Below, piece by piece: positions 1 through 8,178 of a stretch of 64,000 nucleotides of DNA; positions within the stretch are counted from its first letter, which is position 1, and each line of letters starts with the position of its first letter. Under the pieces are notes generated by a model that saw nothing but the letters and a program-made list of their open reading frames with translations, searched no databases and was not told the origin of the DNA. The position numbers were made by a program, and so were the translations under genes. The DNA is from Euzebyales bacterium. Its GTDB lineage: Bacteria; Actinomycetota; Nitriliruptoria; Euzebyales; JAHELV01. The DNA lies in assembly GCA_036374135.1 (NCBI GenBank), contig DASUUK010000003.1:1-64000 (forward strand), written 5' to 3'.

Positions 1-687
1 GAACGCCTCGTAGCCGTCCACGGCGTCCCGAGCGAGGTCGGGCGGGACGCAGCTGGGCGGGGCGGGGCCCTGCGCCGGGCCGCGCAGGTAGGGCGGCTCG
101 TCGGGCGGCGGAGGAACACGCCCGCTGCCGTCACGCAGCGGTACGCGGATGCGGGTGACGATCCATCCGCTGTCGCGCTGCTCGACGGTCGCCGTGACGG
201 GTTGCCGCCAGCCCGTCGCCTCGGTGACCACCCGGTCGGGGTCGTCGGCGTCGACCTGCTCCAGCGCGTTGAGCGCGCAGTCGGTGACCGTCGCCGTCGC
301 CCCGTCGTAGCGGACGTCCTCAGGCGTCGCAGACGGCTCGAGCGATCCCGTGACGACCACGCCGTCCCGCGAGTTCGCACGCAGCCTGCGCCGCACGTGG
401 TTCAGCGCCTGATCGGCCGCGACGTCCGCCAGCGCGACGGCATCGGCATCGCCCGCCGCCAGGGCCCCGACCGACGCCGTCGTGTAGCGCTCGTACGCGG
501 CCAGGGCCGCGTCCGTGGGCGTCGCGGGCAGCCTATCTGCCACGGCGGACTCGGACCCGGACGCCTGCGTGGAAGTCGTGCCGGAGGCCGGCGACGCCTC
601 GGACGTGGTGGCGAGATCCGCACCCGTGCACGCAGCCACGGCGGCCACCAGTGCCATGGCCAGCACGGCGTCGACACCTCGACGCAT
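1..687 (-). CDS. Secreted lipoprotein, C terminus beyond window edge
   Basis: From the ATG at 685-687 the frame stays open for 229 codons to base 1, so the C terminus is missing. The first 20 residues are a lipoprotein signal peptide: MRRG, a hydrophobic Ala/Val/Leu/Met run, then the lipobox VAAC with Cys20. A Ser/Thr/Ala-rich linker follows. The body around residues 55-120 (AALAAYERYTTAS, then ALNHVRRRLRAN) resembles the helix-rich start of NTF2-like secreted actinobacterial proteins, and the later part has strand-like stretches (SGWIVTRIRVPLRD). No enzyme motif is visible. It probably sits on the outer face of the cell membrane. Function unknown. Confidence 0.75.
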   Translation of the reverse strand, partial: MRRGVDAVLAMALVAAVAACTGADLATTSEASPASGTTSTQASGSESAVADRLPATPTDAALAAYERYTTASVGALAAGDADAVALADVAADQALNHVRRRLRANSRDGVVVTGSLEPSATPEDVRYDGATATVTDCALNALEQVDADDPDRVVTEATGWRQPVTATVEQRDSGWIVTRIRVPLRDGSGRVPPPPDEPPYLRGPAQGPAPPSCVPPDLARDAVDGYEAF

Positions 688-903
688 CGTCACGACCCCC
701 GTCCCCCTGGGCCTCCGGACCCGATCTCCGGTGCACGTCATAGCATGTCGACCCACCACGCCTCCCCTGTCCGAGGGGGCACGGCCTGGACACGGCGTCA
801 CTGGGCGAGTGCCCGCGGCACCCTCGAGCGCCGATACGGCACACGGACAGCCACCCACCGCGGCTACGCTGAGGGCGACGCATCGCTGGCATCGAGGAGT
901 GGC

Positions 904-1353
904 ATGGCACAGCCACCTGTCGCGTTCCCGTTCGCGGACTTCCTGATCAACCCGCAGACCAGCTGGACCCGGTTCTTCAACCCGCAGCTGTTCATCAGCG
1001 TCAACAGCAGCGACGCCCCGATCGAGAACCACGTGCTGTCGCGCGTGGGCAGCTACGGCAAGCAGTTGGGCACCATGCTCGACGCGGTCGAGGTCCTGGC
1101 GGCCCGGCTGTCGACCGATGAGCTCACGTCATCCGAGCGGGCGGCGATCGACGCGCTGACCGAACTCCGCGACGACGTCGAGGACGCGAAGGCCGAGTTC
1201 CGGGGTGAGCCGGCACCGGCGACACTGTCCCGGAGCGACGTCGACCGCATGCTGGACCGGCTCGATGACCTGCGGCGCGCAGACCCCCGCGCGCACCGGA
1301 CGTTGACCGACCAACTGCGCCGCGGCCTCGACGCCCAGCCGCCGGGCGATTGA
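904..1353 (+). CDS. Hypothetical cytosolic protein, 149 aa
   Basis: The ATG at 904 is chosen because GAGGAG lies 5 nt upstream, and because the longer in-frame extension has no ribosome site and overlaps antisense to the lipoprotein gene. A TACGCT -10-like element lies at 865-870. The N-terminal third contains FPFADFLINPQTSWTRF; the rest is charged and helical (DELTSSERAAIDALTELRDD, then RMLDRLDDLRRADP), which suggests a small helical bundle. There is no signal peptide or membrane span. I do not recognise the family. Confidence 0.6.
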   Translation: MAQPPVAFPFADFLINPQTSWTRFFNPQLFISVNSSDAPIENHVLSRVGSYGKQLGTMLDAVEVLAARLSTDELTSSERAAIDALTELRDDVEDAKAEFRGEPAPATLSRSDVDRMLDRLDDLRRADPRAHRTLTDQLRRGLDAQPPGD

Positions 1354-1439
1354 CGCGTACCGGCCCCAGCCGCCGGTCAACCACCACCGCGCCCACCGCA
1401 GGCGCACCACGCGCCTTCGCCGAGGGACCGAGCGCCTCG

Positions 1440-1560
1440 TGCGCCGCGCGAACGATCACACGGTCGCGTCGATGTCCTGGCACATCTCGACCGAGCGCCG
1501 TGCGCCCCGCGACCGATCACAGGGTCGCGTCGATCTCCTGGCACATCTCGGCAAGTGCCT
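1440..1560. repeat. Imperfect 61-bp tandem duplication over esterase 3' end
   Basis: Bases 1440-1500 and 1501-1560 align at a period of 61 bp with few mismatches. The shared cores are TCGCGTCGATGTCCTGGCAC at 1463-1482 and TCGCGTCGATCTCCTGGCAC at 1524-1543. The second copy holds the last codons and stop of the esterase gene (minus strand, ending MCQEIDATL); the first copy is a non-coding echo that would read MCQDIDATV. It looks like a local duplication that has begun to diverge. Confidence 0.75.
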
Positions 1561-2482
1561 GACGCGCCGCGGCCGCCAGCCCGGGGAACGACATGAAGCC
1601 GTGGCACATGCCGGCGTAGTCGGTGTAGCGGGCCGGTGTACCCTCAGCTCGGAGGCGGTCGGCGTACCGTCGTCCCTCGTCACGCAACGGATCGTGTTCC
1701 GCGGTGATGACCAGCGCGGGCGGCAGGTCGGCCAGGCTCGCGGCGTGCAGTGGCGAGATCCGCGGGTCGTACGGATCGACGGCGTCCTCCGTGTAGTGCC
1801 GGAGGTAGGCGATCCGGTCCGCGACCGGCAGCATCGGCGCGTCGTCGAGGTCGGTCCGCGGCCGTGTCTCCTGCGTCACGTCGACGGTCGGGTACAGCAG
1901 GATCTGCAACGCGATCGACGGACCCGCCCGGTCCCGAGCCATCTGGCAGACCACGGCCGCGAGGTTGCCGCCGGCGCTCGAGCCCAGCAGCGCGAGGCGC
2001 GACGGATCCCCTCCGAGCTCGTCACCGTGCTCGGCGATCCATGACACGGCCGCGTAGGCATCGTCCACTGCGGTGGGAAACCGGTGCTCGGGCGCCAGTC
2101 GATAGCCCGCCGAGACGACCAGCACCTGCGAGTGACGCGCGATCTGGCTGCACATCCACGTCGACTGCGCCACGTTGCCGACGACCCAGCCGCCGCCGTG
2201 GAGAAAGACCACGATCGGCGGGTCGGTGACACCGACTGGCGCATACGTCCGCAGCGGGATCGACCAGCCGGACCGCTCGATGCGACGATCGGCCACCGAC
2301 ACGCCGCGGGCACGCCCTCCGAACACCAACCGGGCGAGCGGGTTGCCCGGCAGCGTGCGCGCACGCTCCCGTTGCAGCTCGGCCGGCGTCAGGGCGTCGA
2401 CGGGGCGAACGACGCGACGCAAGACCGCGTCCAGCGCACGCAGCCGCACGTCGGCGCGGTCGGTCAGAGATCGGTCGCTCAC
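1517..2482 (-). CDS. Alpha/beta hydrolase esterase (hormone-sensitive lipase family)
   Basis: 321 aa from the GTG at 2480-2482; the frame continues to an ATG at 2530 but neither start has a convincing ribosome site. It carries the family IV esterase signatures: HGGGW at residues 95-99 (oxyanion hole), GSSAGG with nucleophile Ser169, a catalytic Asp near 264 (TAEHDPLRDEG) and His294 (MCHGFMSF). Expected to hydrolyse short acyl esters or lactones; substrate unknown. No signal peptide, so cytosolic. Its last codons lie in a 61-bp tandem duplication. It is transcribed away from the csbD-like gene that follows on the other strand. Confidence 0.88.
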   Translation of the reverse strand: MSDRSLTDRADVRLRALDAVLRRVVRPVDALTPAELQRERARTLPGNPLARLVFGGRARGVSVADRRIERSGWSIPLRTYAPVGVTDPPIVVFLHGGGWVVGNVAQSTWMCSQIARHSQVLVVSAGYRLAPEHRFPTAVDDAYAAVSWIAEHGDELGGDPSRLALLGSSAGGNLAAVVCQMARDRAGPSIALQILLYPTVDVTQETRPRTDLDDAPMLPVADRIAYLRHYTEDAVDPYDPRISPLHAASLADLPPALVITAEHDPLRDEGRRYADRLRAEGTPARYTDYAGMCHGFMSFPGLAAAARQALAEMCQEIDATL

Positions 2483-2623
2483 CGGACCGAGTATGCGCGC
2501 ACGCCCCTCGGCGTACGCGTCGCAGCGCACACGGCCGGACGTACGGCCGTACCGCGCGCCGATCCACGACGCATGTCACCCATGCCGGTGGGAAAGGTGT
2601 CGGCGACCACCGAAGGAGCAGTG

Positions 2624-2806
2624 ATGAGCGATCACACCAGCGAAGACGTGAAGGGCCGCGCGAAGGAGGCCACAGGCGCGATCACCGGCGACAAGAAGCT
2701 CAAGCGGGAGGGCAAGGTCGACCAGGCGAGCGCGTCGGTCAAGGAGAAGATCAGCGACGCCGCCGACGCGGCAAAGGACGCCGTCAACCCTGACCGGACC
2801 AGCTGA
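2624..2806 (+). CDS. CsbD-like stress protein, 60 aa
   Basis: A 60-residue hydrophilic protein with the CsbD pattern: DVKGRAKEATGAITGDKKLK, then EGKVDQASASVKEKISD. This family consists of small, charged, general-stress proteins of unknown mechanism found across bacteria. The ATG at 2624 has GAAGGAG 7 nt upstream; an upstream GTG at 2621 is less well placed. The next gene begins 9 nt after the stop, so the two may be cotranscribed. Confidence 0.85.
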   Translation: MSDHTSEDVKGRAKEATGAITGDKKLKREGKVDQASASVKEKISDAADAAKDAVNPDRTS

Positions 2807-2815
2807 CACGCGGCG

Positions 2816-3334
2816 ATGGCCGGCCTCAGCGCACTTCAGCTCATGGTGCCGGCCGCCGATCCCCTCCTGGCCGACCTCCGCCCGCGGTTGCCAGCGGGAG
2901 CAACGGTCCTGGATCCCGGCCACATCTCGTTCGGGTACCCGTGGCTGGACCCTGATGTGGCCCGGTCGGTGATCGACGACGTGGCGGCAGCGCTTGCCGC
3001 TGAGCTGCCCTTCGACATCGAACTGGGAGGCCCGGAGCGGTTTCCCGCCGACGCCCGCGACCGCACCACCGTCTACCTGGCCCCCGATCCGAAGGCGGCA
3101 CTCCATGCGCTGGCCTCGGTGATCGCTGACGCCTCTGACCACGCGATCGACGACTTCACGCCCCACTGCAGCCTCGTCCGGCTCCCCGCCGGTGTCGACC
3201 CTGGGCCGCTCGAGGTCCTCCTTCGCCCGCACCTGCCGGTCCACGCACGCCTCGACACGGTGGCCTTCCAGGTGGAGACCGACGGCCGGTGGACGACCGA
3301 ACGCAGGATGCACCTCGGACGGCCCGCGCCGTGA
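2816..3334 (+). CDS. 2H phosphoesterase / 2'-5' RNA ligase-like protein
   Basis: 172 aa. Two His-x-Ser/Thr motifs define the 2H superfamily: HISFG near residue 36 and HCSLV near residue 117, with the usual spacing of about 80 residues. Family members open 2',3'-cyclic phosphates or other phosphoesters on RNA or nucleotides, and some act as ligases in vitro. No other domain is present. The stop TGA overlaps the GTG start of the following kinase gene (GTGA at 3331-3334), so the two are translationally coupled; a role in nucleotide end repair with that kinase is only an inference. Confidence 0.75.
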   Translation: MAGLSALQLMVPAADPLLADLRPRLPAGATVLDPGHISFGYPWLDPDVARSVIDDVAAALAAELPFDIELGGPERFPADARDRTTVYLAPDPKAALHALASVIADASDHAIDDFTPHCSLVRLPAGVDPGPLEVLLRPHLPVHARLDTVAFQVETDGRWTTERRMHLGRPAP

Positions 3335-3846
3335 CGCCGCAGGTGTTCGTCGCCGTGGGCGGCATGCCGGCCTCGGGCAAGTCGACGGTGGCCGCGCTGC
3401 TCGCCCCGGCCCTCGGTCTGCCGCTGCTCGCCAAGGACACGATCAAGCACGGGCTGATGGACGCGCTCGGCGACCCCATCGAGATTGAACGGTCCCGGGA
3501 GCTGGGGCGCGCGGCCGTCTACGCCATGCTCGCGGTGGCTGCCGCCAACACCGGCGCCGTGCTCGACAGCACGTGGTACCCCTACGCCGAGCCGCTGCTG
3601 CGCGCGCTGCCATCGCCGGTGGTGCAGGTCCGCTGCCGATGCTCCGTCGAGGTCGCCCGCCGCCGTCATCGTGCGCGCATGCCCACCCGACGCACCGGTG
3701 ACCTGCAGGCGATTCGTCCGGACGACGAGCTGTGGTCTGATGTGCACCGCACCCCGCTGGCTGTCGGACCGGTGGTGGACGTCGACACCGAACGCTCCGT
3801 CGACGCCGAGACGCTGGCGGCGGACGTGCTCGCGTGGCTGGGCTGA
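3331..3846 (+). CDS. P-loop kinase, zeta-toxin/chloramphenicol-phosphotransferase-like
   Basis: 171 aa from a GTG that overlaps the stop of the preceding gene. Walker A is GMPASGKST at residues 11-19. LAKDTIKHGLMDAL follows, as in AAA-type small-molecule kinases, and then a conserved DSTWY motif. The Arg-rich segment EVARRRHRARMPTRR near residue 115 fits the lid of this kinase group. It likely phosphorylates a small molecule or nucleic-acid end using ATP. Coupling to a 2H phosphoesterase suggests a repair or salvage pair; the substrate is unknown. Confidence 0.7.
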   Translation: MTPQVFVAVGGMPASGKSTVAALLAPALGLPLLAKDTIKHGLMDALGDPIEIERSRELGRAAVYAMLAVAAANTGAVLDSTWYPYAEPLLRALPSPVVQVRCRCSVEVARRRHRARMPTRRTGDLQAIRPDDELWSDVHRTPLAVGPVVDVDTERSVDAETLAADVLAWLG

Positions 3847-3865
3847 CCGCACGGAGGGAGCAGCG

Positions 3866-4585
3866 ATGGTGGCCGACCGGTTCGACGACGTGGCAGCGCT
3901 CTCCTTCGACTGCTACGGCACGCTGATCGACTGGGAGACGGGCATCACCCGCGCGCTGCAGCCGTGGATCGAGCGACATGATCCGGCGGTGTCGCGGGAC
4001 CAGGTGCTCGCCGCGTTCTCGGCCAACGAGACGACGGTGCAGGGCGAGATGCCCGGTGCACGCTACCCGGTCGTGCTCGCGGAGGTCATGCGTCGCATCG
4101 GCGGCCGACTGGGGGCCCCGGTGTCGGACGCGGAGGCCGATGCCTTCGGCGGCTCGGTCGTCGACTGGCCCGCGTTCGGTGACTCGACCGACGCGCTCCG
4201 GCGGTTGTCCACGCGCTTCTCGCTGATCATCCTGTCCAACGTCGATCGCGCGTCGTTCGCGCACTCGAACGAACGTCTCGGTGTGACGTTCGACCGCATC
4301 GTCACCGCCGAGGACGTGGGGTCCTACAAGCCGGCGCCCGCGAACTTCGCGGCGCTGCTCGCCGCGGTCGAGGGCCTCGGCCTCGAGCGCCACCAGCTGG
4401 TCCACGTCGCCGAGAGCCTGTACCACGACCACCAGCCGGCGAAGGTCGTGGGGCTGCGGACGGTGTGGATCCACCGCCGCCACGCGCAGGCGGGGTTCGG
4501 CGCGACACCAGAGCCGCTCGGTGATGTGACACCCGACTGGCGGTTCACGTCGATGGCCGAGTTCGCCGACGCCGCCGGCGTCTGA
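3866..4585 (+). CDS. HAD-superfamily hydrolase, haloacid dehalogenase type II-like
   Basis: 239 aa. Motif I is SFDCYGTLIDW with nucleophile Asp15, which matches the L-2-haloacid dehalogenase/HAD-IA pattern. Motif II is IILSNVDR, and the Lys motif is EDVGSYKPAPANF. The motif IV region is HVAESLYHDHQPAKVVGL, with His and Asp where the second acidic pair usually lies. The substrate could be a 2-haloacid or a phosphorylated metabolite. GGAGGGAG lies 7 nt before the ATG. It starts 19 nt after the kinase gene, so it is probably in the same transcript. Confidence 0.85.
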   Translation: MVADRFDDVAALSFDCYGTLIDWETGITRALQPWIERHDPAVSRDQVLAAFSANETTVQGEMPGARYPVVLAEVMRRIGGRLGAPVSDAEADAFGGSVVDWPAFGDSTDALRRLSTRFSLIILSNVDRASFAHSNERLGVTFDRIVTAEDVGSYKPAPANFAALLAAVEGLGLERHQLVHVAESLYHDHQPAKVVGLRTVWIHRRHAQAGFGATPEPLGDVTPDWRFTSMAEFADAAGV

Positions 4586-4787
4586 GTCGCGCCGCAACAT
4601 TCGCGAAACAGACTTCCGTGGTCGTCGGCGATGCAGCAGATTGGGTGGTGCGCTCCCCGACGGAGCCACCGCGCGGCGACCCGGTGACGGGCATCGCACC
4701 CGGTGATGGTCACCGCGGTGACCGTGCCACCGTCGGTGACGACACCCCCGTGGCCGGCGGCACTCCCGCCGACCACCATGGAAGCTG

Positions 4788-6407
4788 ATGGCCACCCTCA
4801 CCCGACCTGACACCAGCGAGCGGTCGGCAGCGCCGCCGCCGACGGTGTACGCCGCGCTCGCCGGCGTGATCGCGGCGGGCGCCGCGCTGGCGGCGGGCGA
4901 GCTCGTCGCGGCGGCGGTGCCGGGCGCTCGCGCACCGGTCACGTCGATCGGGGCGGTGGTGATCGATCTCGCACCACCCGCGCTGAAGGACGCCGCGGTC
5001 GCGGTCCTCGGCACGGCCGACAAGCCCGTGCTGATCGCCTCGGTCGTGCTCGTGCTGGCGGGAGTCGCGGCGATGACCGGCGTGCTGGCCGTCCGGCGGT
5101 GGTGGACGGGCGTCGCCGGTGTCGTCGCACTGGGCCTGGTCGGGGTCGGCGCGGCGATCGCCGACGCCGGCGCGGCCGGTCCGGGTGCCGTGCTGCCCGC
5201 CGTCGGCGCGACCGTTGCCGGCATCATCGCGCTCCGGCTGCTGATCGCACCGCTCACGGTCAAGGACGCCGCCGCTGCCGGTGCGAGCCGCGCTGACGCC
5301 TCGTCCGCCGAGTCGACGGGCGTGCCGGACACCGGCGTCGACCGACGCGCCTTCCTCGGCGCGGCGGCCGCGGTGGGAGCGGTCGCCGTCGTCGCAGGCG
5401 CCGCGGGCCGGTGGCTCACGAGCCGGGCCGCAGCAATCAGCGAGTACGCGCGCGCCGTGCTGCCACAACCCGACGACCCGCTGCCACCGGCGCCAGCGGC
5501 GGCCTCGTTGGACGTCGAGGGCATCTCGCCGTTGGTCACACCCAACGAGACCTTCTACCGCATCGACACGGCGCTGCGGGTCCCGACCGTGAGCGTCGAC
5601 GACTGGACGCTGCGGATCACGGGCATGGTCGACGCGCCACGCGAGCTCACCATCGACGATCTGCTGGCCTATGAGATCGTGGAGGCGGACGTCACGCTCG
5701 CCTGTGTGTCCAACGAGGTCGGCGGCGACCTGGTCGGCAACGCCCGCTGGCGTGGTGTGCGCCTGGCCGACGTGCTGGCCGACGCCGGGGTGCGGCCGCA
5801 GGCGGACCAACTCGTGGGACGCGCCGTCGACGGCTTCACGACCGGGTCGCCGTTGGACGTCGTGCTGGACGGGCGGTCATCGTTGATCGCGGTCGGCATG
5901 AACGGCGAACCCCTCCCGCGCGCCCACGGGTTTCCAGCGCGCCTCGTCGTCCCAGGGCTGTACGGCTACGTGTCCGCCACGAAGTGGCTCAGCGAGCTGG
6001 AGCTGACGACCTTCGACGCGTTCGACGCCTACTGGATCCCCCGCGGGTGGGCCGAGCGTGCGCCGATCAAGACGCAGTCACGCATCGACGTCCCGCGGCC
6101 CGGCGCGACCGTGGTGGCGGGGCGGGTGGCGGTCGCCGGCGTCGCGTGGGCACAGACACGGGGGATCACACGGGTCGAGGTGCAGGTCGACGACGGCGAA
6201 TGGCGTGAGGCGCGGCTGGCCGACGAGTTGAGCGTCGACTCGTGGCGCCAATGGGTCCACACGTGGGACGCGACCCCCGGCGACCACACGTTGCGGGTCC
6301 GCGCCACGGACGGCGACGGCCGGACGCAGACCGCGGACCGCGTCCCGCCACGGCCGGACGGCGCGACCGGCCACCACAGCGTCAGCGTCGCCGTCACCGA
6401 GGCTTGA
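4788..6407 (+). CDS. Membrane-anchored molybdopterin oxidoreductase, sulfite-oxidase fold
   Basis: 539 aa. Residues 15-170 hold about four hydrophobic spans. A twin-Arg motif DRRAFLGAAAAVGAV (Arg186-Arg187) then starts another hydrophobic stretch, placing the catalytic part outside the membrane. Residues about 230-400 are the oxidoreductase molybdopterin-binding domain: TPNETFYRIDTALRVP, then TLACVSNEVGG with Cys306 as the expected Mo ligand, then ARWRGVRLADVLADAG. The C-terminal part (about 425-515) is the Mo-cofactor dimerisation domain. Actinobacterial homologues have this TM-plus-YedY/sulfite-oxidase layout; the natural substrate is not established. It stands alone, about 200 nt after the HAD gene. 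Confidence 0.85.
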   Translation: MATLTRPDTSERSAAPPPTVYAALAGVIAAGAALAAGELVAAAVPGARAPVTSIGAVVIDLAPPALKDAAVAVLGTADKPVLIASVVLVLAGVAAMTGVLAVRRWWTGVAGVVALGLVGVGAAIADAGAAGPGAVLPAVGATVAGIIALRLLIAPLTVKDAAAAGASRADASSAESTGVPDTGVDRRAFLGAAAAVGAVAVVAGAAGRWLTSRAAAISEYARAVLPQPDDPLPPAPAAASLDVEGISPLVTPNETFYRIDTALRVPTVSVDDWTLRITGMVDAPRELTIDDLLAYEIVEADVTLACVSNEVGGDLVGNARWRGVRLADVLADAGVRPQADQLVGRAVDGFTTGSPLDVVLDGRSSLIAVGMNGEPLPRAHGFPARLVVPGLYGYVSATKWLSELELTTFDAFDAYWIPRGWAERAPIKTQSRIDVPRPGATVVAGRVAVAGVAWAQTRGITRVEVQVDDGEWREARLADELSVDSWRQWVHTWDATPGDHTLRVRATDGDGRTQTADRVPPRPDGATGHHSVSVAVTEA

Positions 6408-6630
6408 CAGCGTGTCCACTGCGGTCGCCGTGGCGGCCGAGGACGGCACCTTCGAGATCTGCGCACCGCTCGGAGTCGGCGATCGACTCGACGGCGTCTG
6501 GCGGCGCAACCGCGCAGCGCAACACAGGACGAGTACGGCCGGGCTCGAGCGCAAGCGCCCCGCCGAACGCTGGCCGGGCGTGCGCGTCGCGGGCTGACCG
6601 GGCTCGGCGTCGCGGTCGCCGGTCACCCAC

Positions 6631-6636
6631 TACGAT
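6631..6636 (+). promoter_or_regulatory. Putative -10 element (TACGAT)
   Basis: TACGAT fits the actinobacterial TANNNT -10 pattern and lies 36 nt before the ATG of the truncated dehydrogenase gene; AGGAGG follows at 6657-6662. No convincing -35 was found. Confidence 0.35.
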
Positions 6637-6671
6637 CACCGCGACGACGACCGCAACAGGAGGATCACCGC

Positions 6672-6794
6672 ATGACCACGACGGCACGGGGGGTGGTGGC
6701 GCGGACCGAGGGTGAGCCCGTCACCGTCGAGGAGGTCATCGTGCCCGATTCCGGGTCGGGGGAGGCACTCGTCCGCTCGGTGGTGGTCTGGTGA
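6672..6794 (+). pseudogene. mscR: mscR remnant: S-(hydroxymethyl)mycothiol dehydrogenase reduced to its two ends
   Basis: A 40-codon frame with a good AGGAGG ribosome site. The first 33 residues (MTTTARGVVARTEGEP, then TVEEVIVPDSGSGEALVR) match the N terminus of the zinc- and NAD-dependent mycothiol-linked formaldehyde dehydrogenase. The last residues, LVRSVVVW, match its extreme C terminus (family ending LRSVVxx). About 320 middle residues, including the zinc and nucleotide-binding parts, are absent. The junction falls where both ends carry a GE-x-L-R-like sequence, as expected of an in-frame deletion between short similar sequences. The stop overlaps the GTG of the MBL gene (GTGA at 6791-6794), so coupling to the partner gene is preserved. 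An assembly collapse is the alternative. Confidence 0.7.
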
Positions 6795-7408
6795 CGGTCG
6801 AGCACCTCACGACCGACGGCGAGTTCACCCTCGACGGGCAGTCGTTCCACGTGACCAACAACGTCTGGCTCGTCGGCGACGACGACGAGGTCATCGTCAT
6901 CGACGCCGCGCACGATGCCGCGAGGATCTCGGAGGCGGTCGGTGGACGACGCGTGCCGATGATCGTGTGCACCCACGGCCACAACGATCACATCAACGCG
7001 GCGGTCGACGTCGCCGATCTGGTGGGTGCGCCGATCGCGCTGCATCCCAACGACCGCATGCTCTGGGACGCCGTGCACCCGCACAGGGCGCCCGATCTCG
7101 ACCTCGCCGACGGTCAGGTCATCTCGGTCGGCGGCACCCATCTGACGGTGCTGCACACGCCCGGCCACTCGCCCGGATCGGTGTGCCTGCACGGCGACGG
7201 GATCCTGTTCTCGGGGGACACCCTGTTCCAGGGTGGACCCGGCGCCACGGGGCGCTCCTACTCGGACTTCGACACGATCATCGCCTCGATCCGCGACCGC
7301 CTGCTCACGCTGCCGCAGGACACGGTGGTCCACACGGGCCACGGCGACAGGACGACGATCGGTGAGGAGTCCGGCTCACTGCCGGAGTGGATCGAGCGCG
7401 GTCACTGA
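6791..7408 (+). CDS. MBL-fold hydrolase, usual partner of mycothiol-dependent formaldehyde dehydrogenase
   Basis: 205 aa from a GTG overlapping the remnant's stop. Zinc motifs of the metallo-beta-lactamase fold are complete: THGHNDH near residue 58, HTPGHSPGS near 120, GDTLFQGGPGATGRSYSDF near 140, and a final HTGHGD near 183. In mycobacteria and other actinobacteria this subfamily follows mscR and is thought to act on the S-formylmycothiol product or a related thioester. Here the dehydrogenase is gone, so the enzyme is stranded or serves another glyoxalase-II-like reaction. Confidence 0.85.
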   Translation: MTVEHLTTDGEFTLDGQSFHVTNNVWLVGDDDEVIVIDAAHDAARISEAVGGRRVPMIVCTHGHNDHINAAVDVADLVGAPIALHPNDRMLWDAVHPHRAPDLDLADGQVISVGGTHLTVLHTPGHSPGSVCLHGDGILFSGDTLFQGGPGATGRSYSDFDTIIASIRDRLLTLPQDTVVHTGHGDRTTIGEESGSLPEWIERGH

Positions 7409-7509
7409 TCTGCGAGGGCTGCCGGGCGGCCGTCCTGCACGCACAATCACATGTCGTACGCGCGCCTGCAATTCGCAGACCCTGGTTCCGCGAAAGACGC
7501 GGCGGGCGG

Positions 7510-8127
7510 CTATCGGCGCTCTCTGAACATCAGGGCGATGCGGGGACCGGCGGAGGCGACCTTGGGCACGGCGTGCTCGCAGGTGCGTTGGCACGACCCG
7601 CCCATGACGAGCAGGTCGCCGCGTCCGACCGACCACGACAGGCTGGACCCGCCACCGCGCGGGCGGATGCGGAACGGGCGCGGCTCGCCCAGTGAGACGA
7701 TCGCCACGGTCGCCTGTGGCAGGTCGCGGACGATCCGGTCGCCGTGCCAGGTCACGCTGTCACGACCGTCGCGGTACAGGTTGCAGCTGATGCGGTCGAG
7801 TCGGACGCCGTAGCGGGCACTGAGCGCATCCGACAGCTCGCCGACGAGATCGAGCCCATCGGGCAGCGATCCCCGGTCGACGGTCGCGACCAGGCGCGGC
7901 CGCGGGACGTCCATGCCGCGGATGCGTTCGGTCCCGCTGTGCCACGGCAGGTGGCGCTCCGCCGCCGTGTACAGCCGGTCGGCACCGCGCACCCATCCCG
8001 GCAGCCGGTCGACCCACGCCCCGTCGTGCAGGTGGTACCGGCGCATGCCTGCGAAGTCGGCCGCGAAGGTCGGCGCGTCGTCAACCGTGTCGAGCAGCGA
8101 TCCCTGGAACGTCAAGGTGTCGGTCAT
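7510..8127 (-). CDS. AlkB-like 2-oxoglutarate/Fe(II) dioxygenase (DNA alkylation repair)
   Basis: 205 aa, ATG at 8125-8127. The facial triad is visible: WHGD gives His128 and Asp130, and EHAVPK gives His185. The Arg for 2-oxoglutarate is in GPRIALMF (Arg196). The nucleotide-recognition lid precedes it (CNLYRDGRDSVTWH), as in AlkB family proteins that reverse N-alkyl lesions in DNA or RNA. There is no Shine-Dalgarno; a TAGAGT -10 element ends 7 nt before the ATG, so the transcript is probably leaderless. A perfect LexA box abuts that element, so the gene is expected to be SOS-induced. Confidence 0.85.
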   Translation of the reverse strand: MTDTLTFQGSLLDTVDDAPTFAADFAGMRRYHLHDGAWVDRLPGWVRGADRLYTAAERHLPWHSGTERIRGMDVPRPRLVATVDRGSLPDGLDLVGELSDALSARYGVRLDRISCNLYRDGRDSVTWHGDRIVRDLPQATVAIVSLGEPRPFRIRPRGGGSSLSWSVGRGDLLVMGGSCQRTCEHAVPKVASAGPRIALMFRERR

Positions 8128-8134
8128 GCCGACC

Positions 8135-8140
8135 ACTCTA
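8135..8140 (-). promoter_or_regulatory. -10 element of leaderless alkB-like promoter
   Basis: On the minus strand TAGAGT (TANNNT) is separated from the ATG at 8127 by 7 nt, the arrangement typical of leaderless actinobacterial transcripts. The LexA box lies 1 nt further upstream, covering the -35 zone. Confidence 0.5.
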
Positions 8141-8141
8141 G

Positions 8142-8157
8142 TCGAACGCATGTTCGA
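8142..8157. promoter_or_regulatory. LexA (SOS) box, perfect palindrome
   Basis: TCGAACGCATGTTCGA is an exact TCGAAC-N4-GTTCGA site, the SOS box of actinobacterial LexA. It lies in the 60-bp gap between the divergent alkB-like and VOC genes and covers the -35 zone of both putative promoters, so LexA could repress both. Confidence 0.8.
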
Positions 8158-8172
8158 TGATCAACGTCCATC

Positions 8173-8178
8173 TAGACT
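8173..8178 (+). promoter_or_regulatory. Putative -10 element for VOC gene
   Basis: TAGACT lies 9 nt before the ATG at 8188, with no ribosome site between. Its -35 zone falls inside the LexA box. Confidence 0.35.

Noticed and set aside
3443-5545. 700-residue open frame on the minus strand
   Set aside because: Antisense to the kinase, HAD and molybdoprotein genes; low-complexity Ala/Thr/Pro and Arg composition with no domain, an artefact of high-GC codon bias.
6412-6597. Possible 61-codon gene after the molybdoprotein
   Set aside because: GTG start without a ribosome site and no recognisable sequence; left as non-coding.
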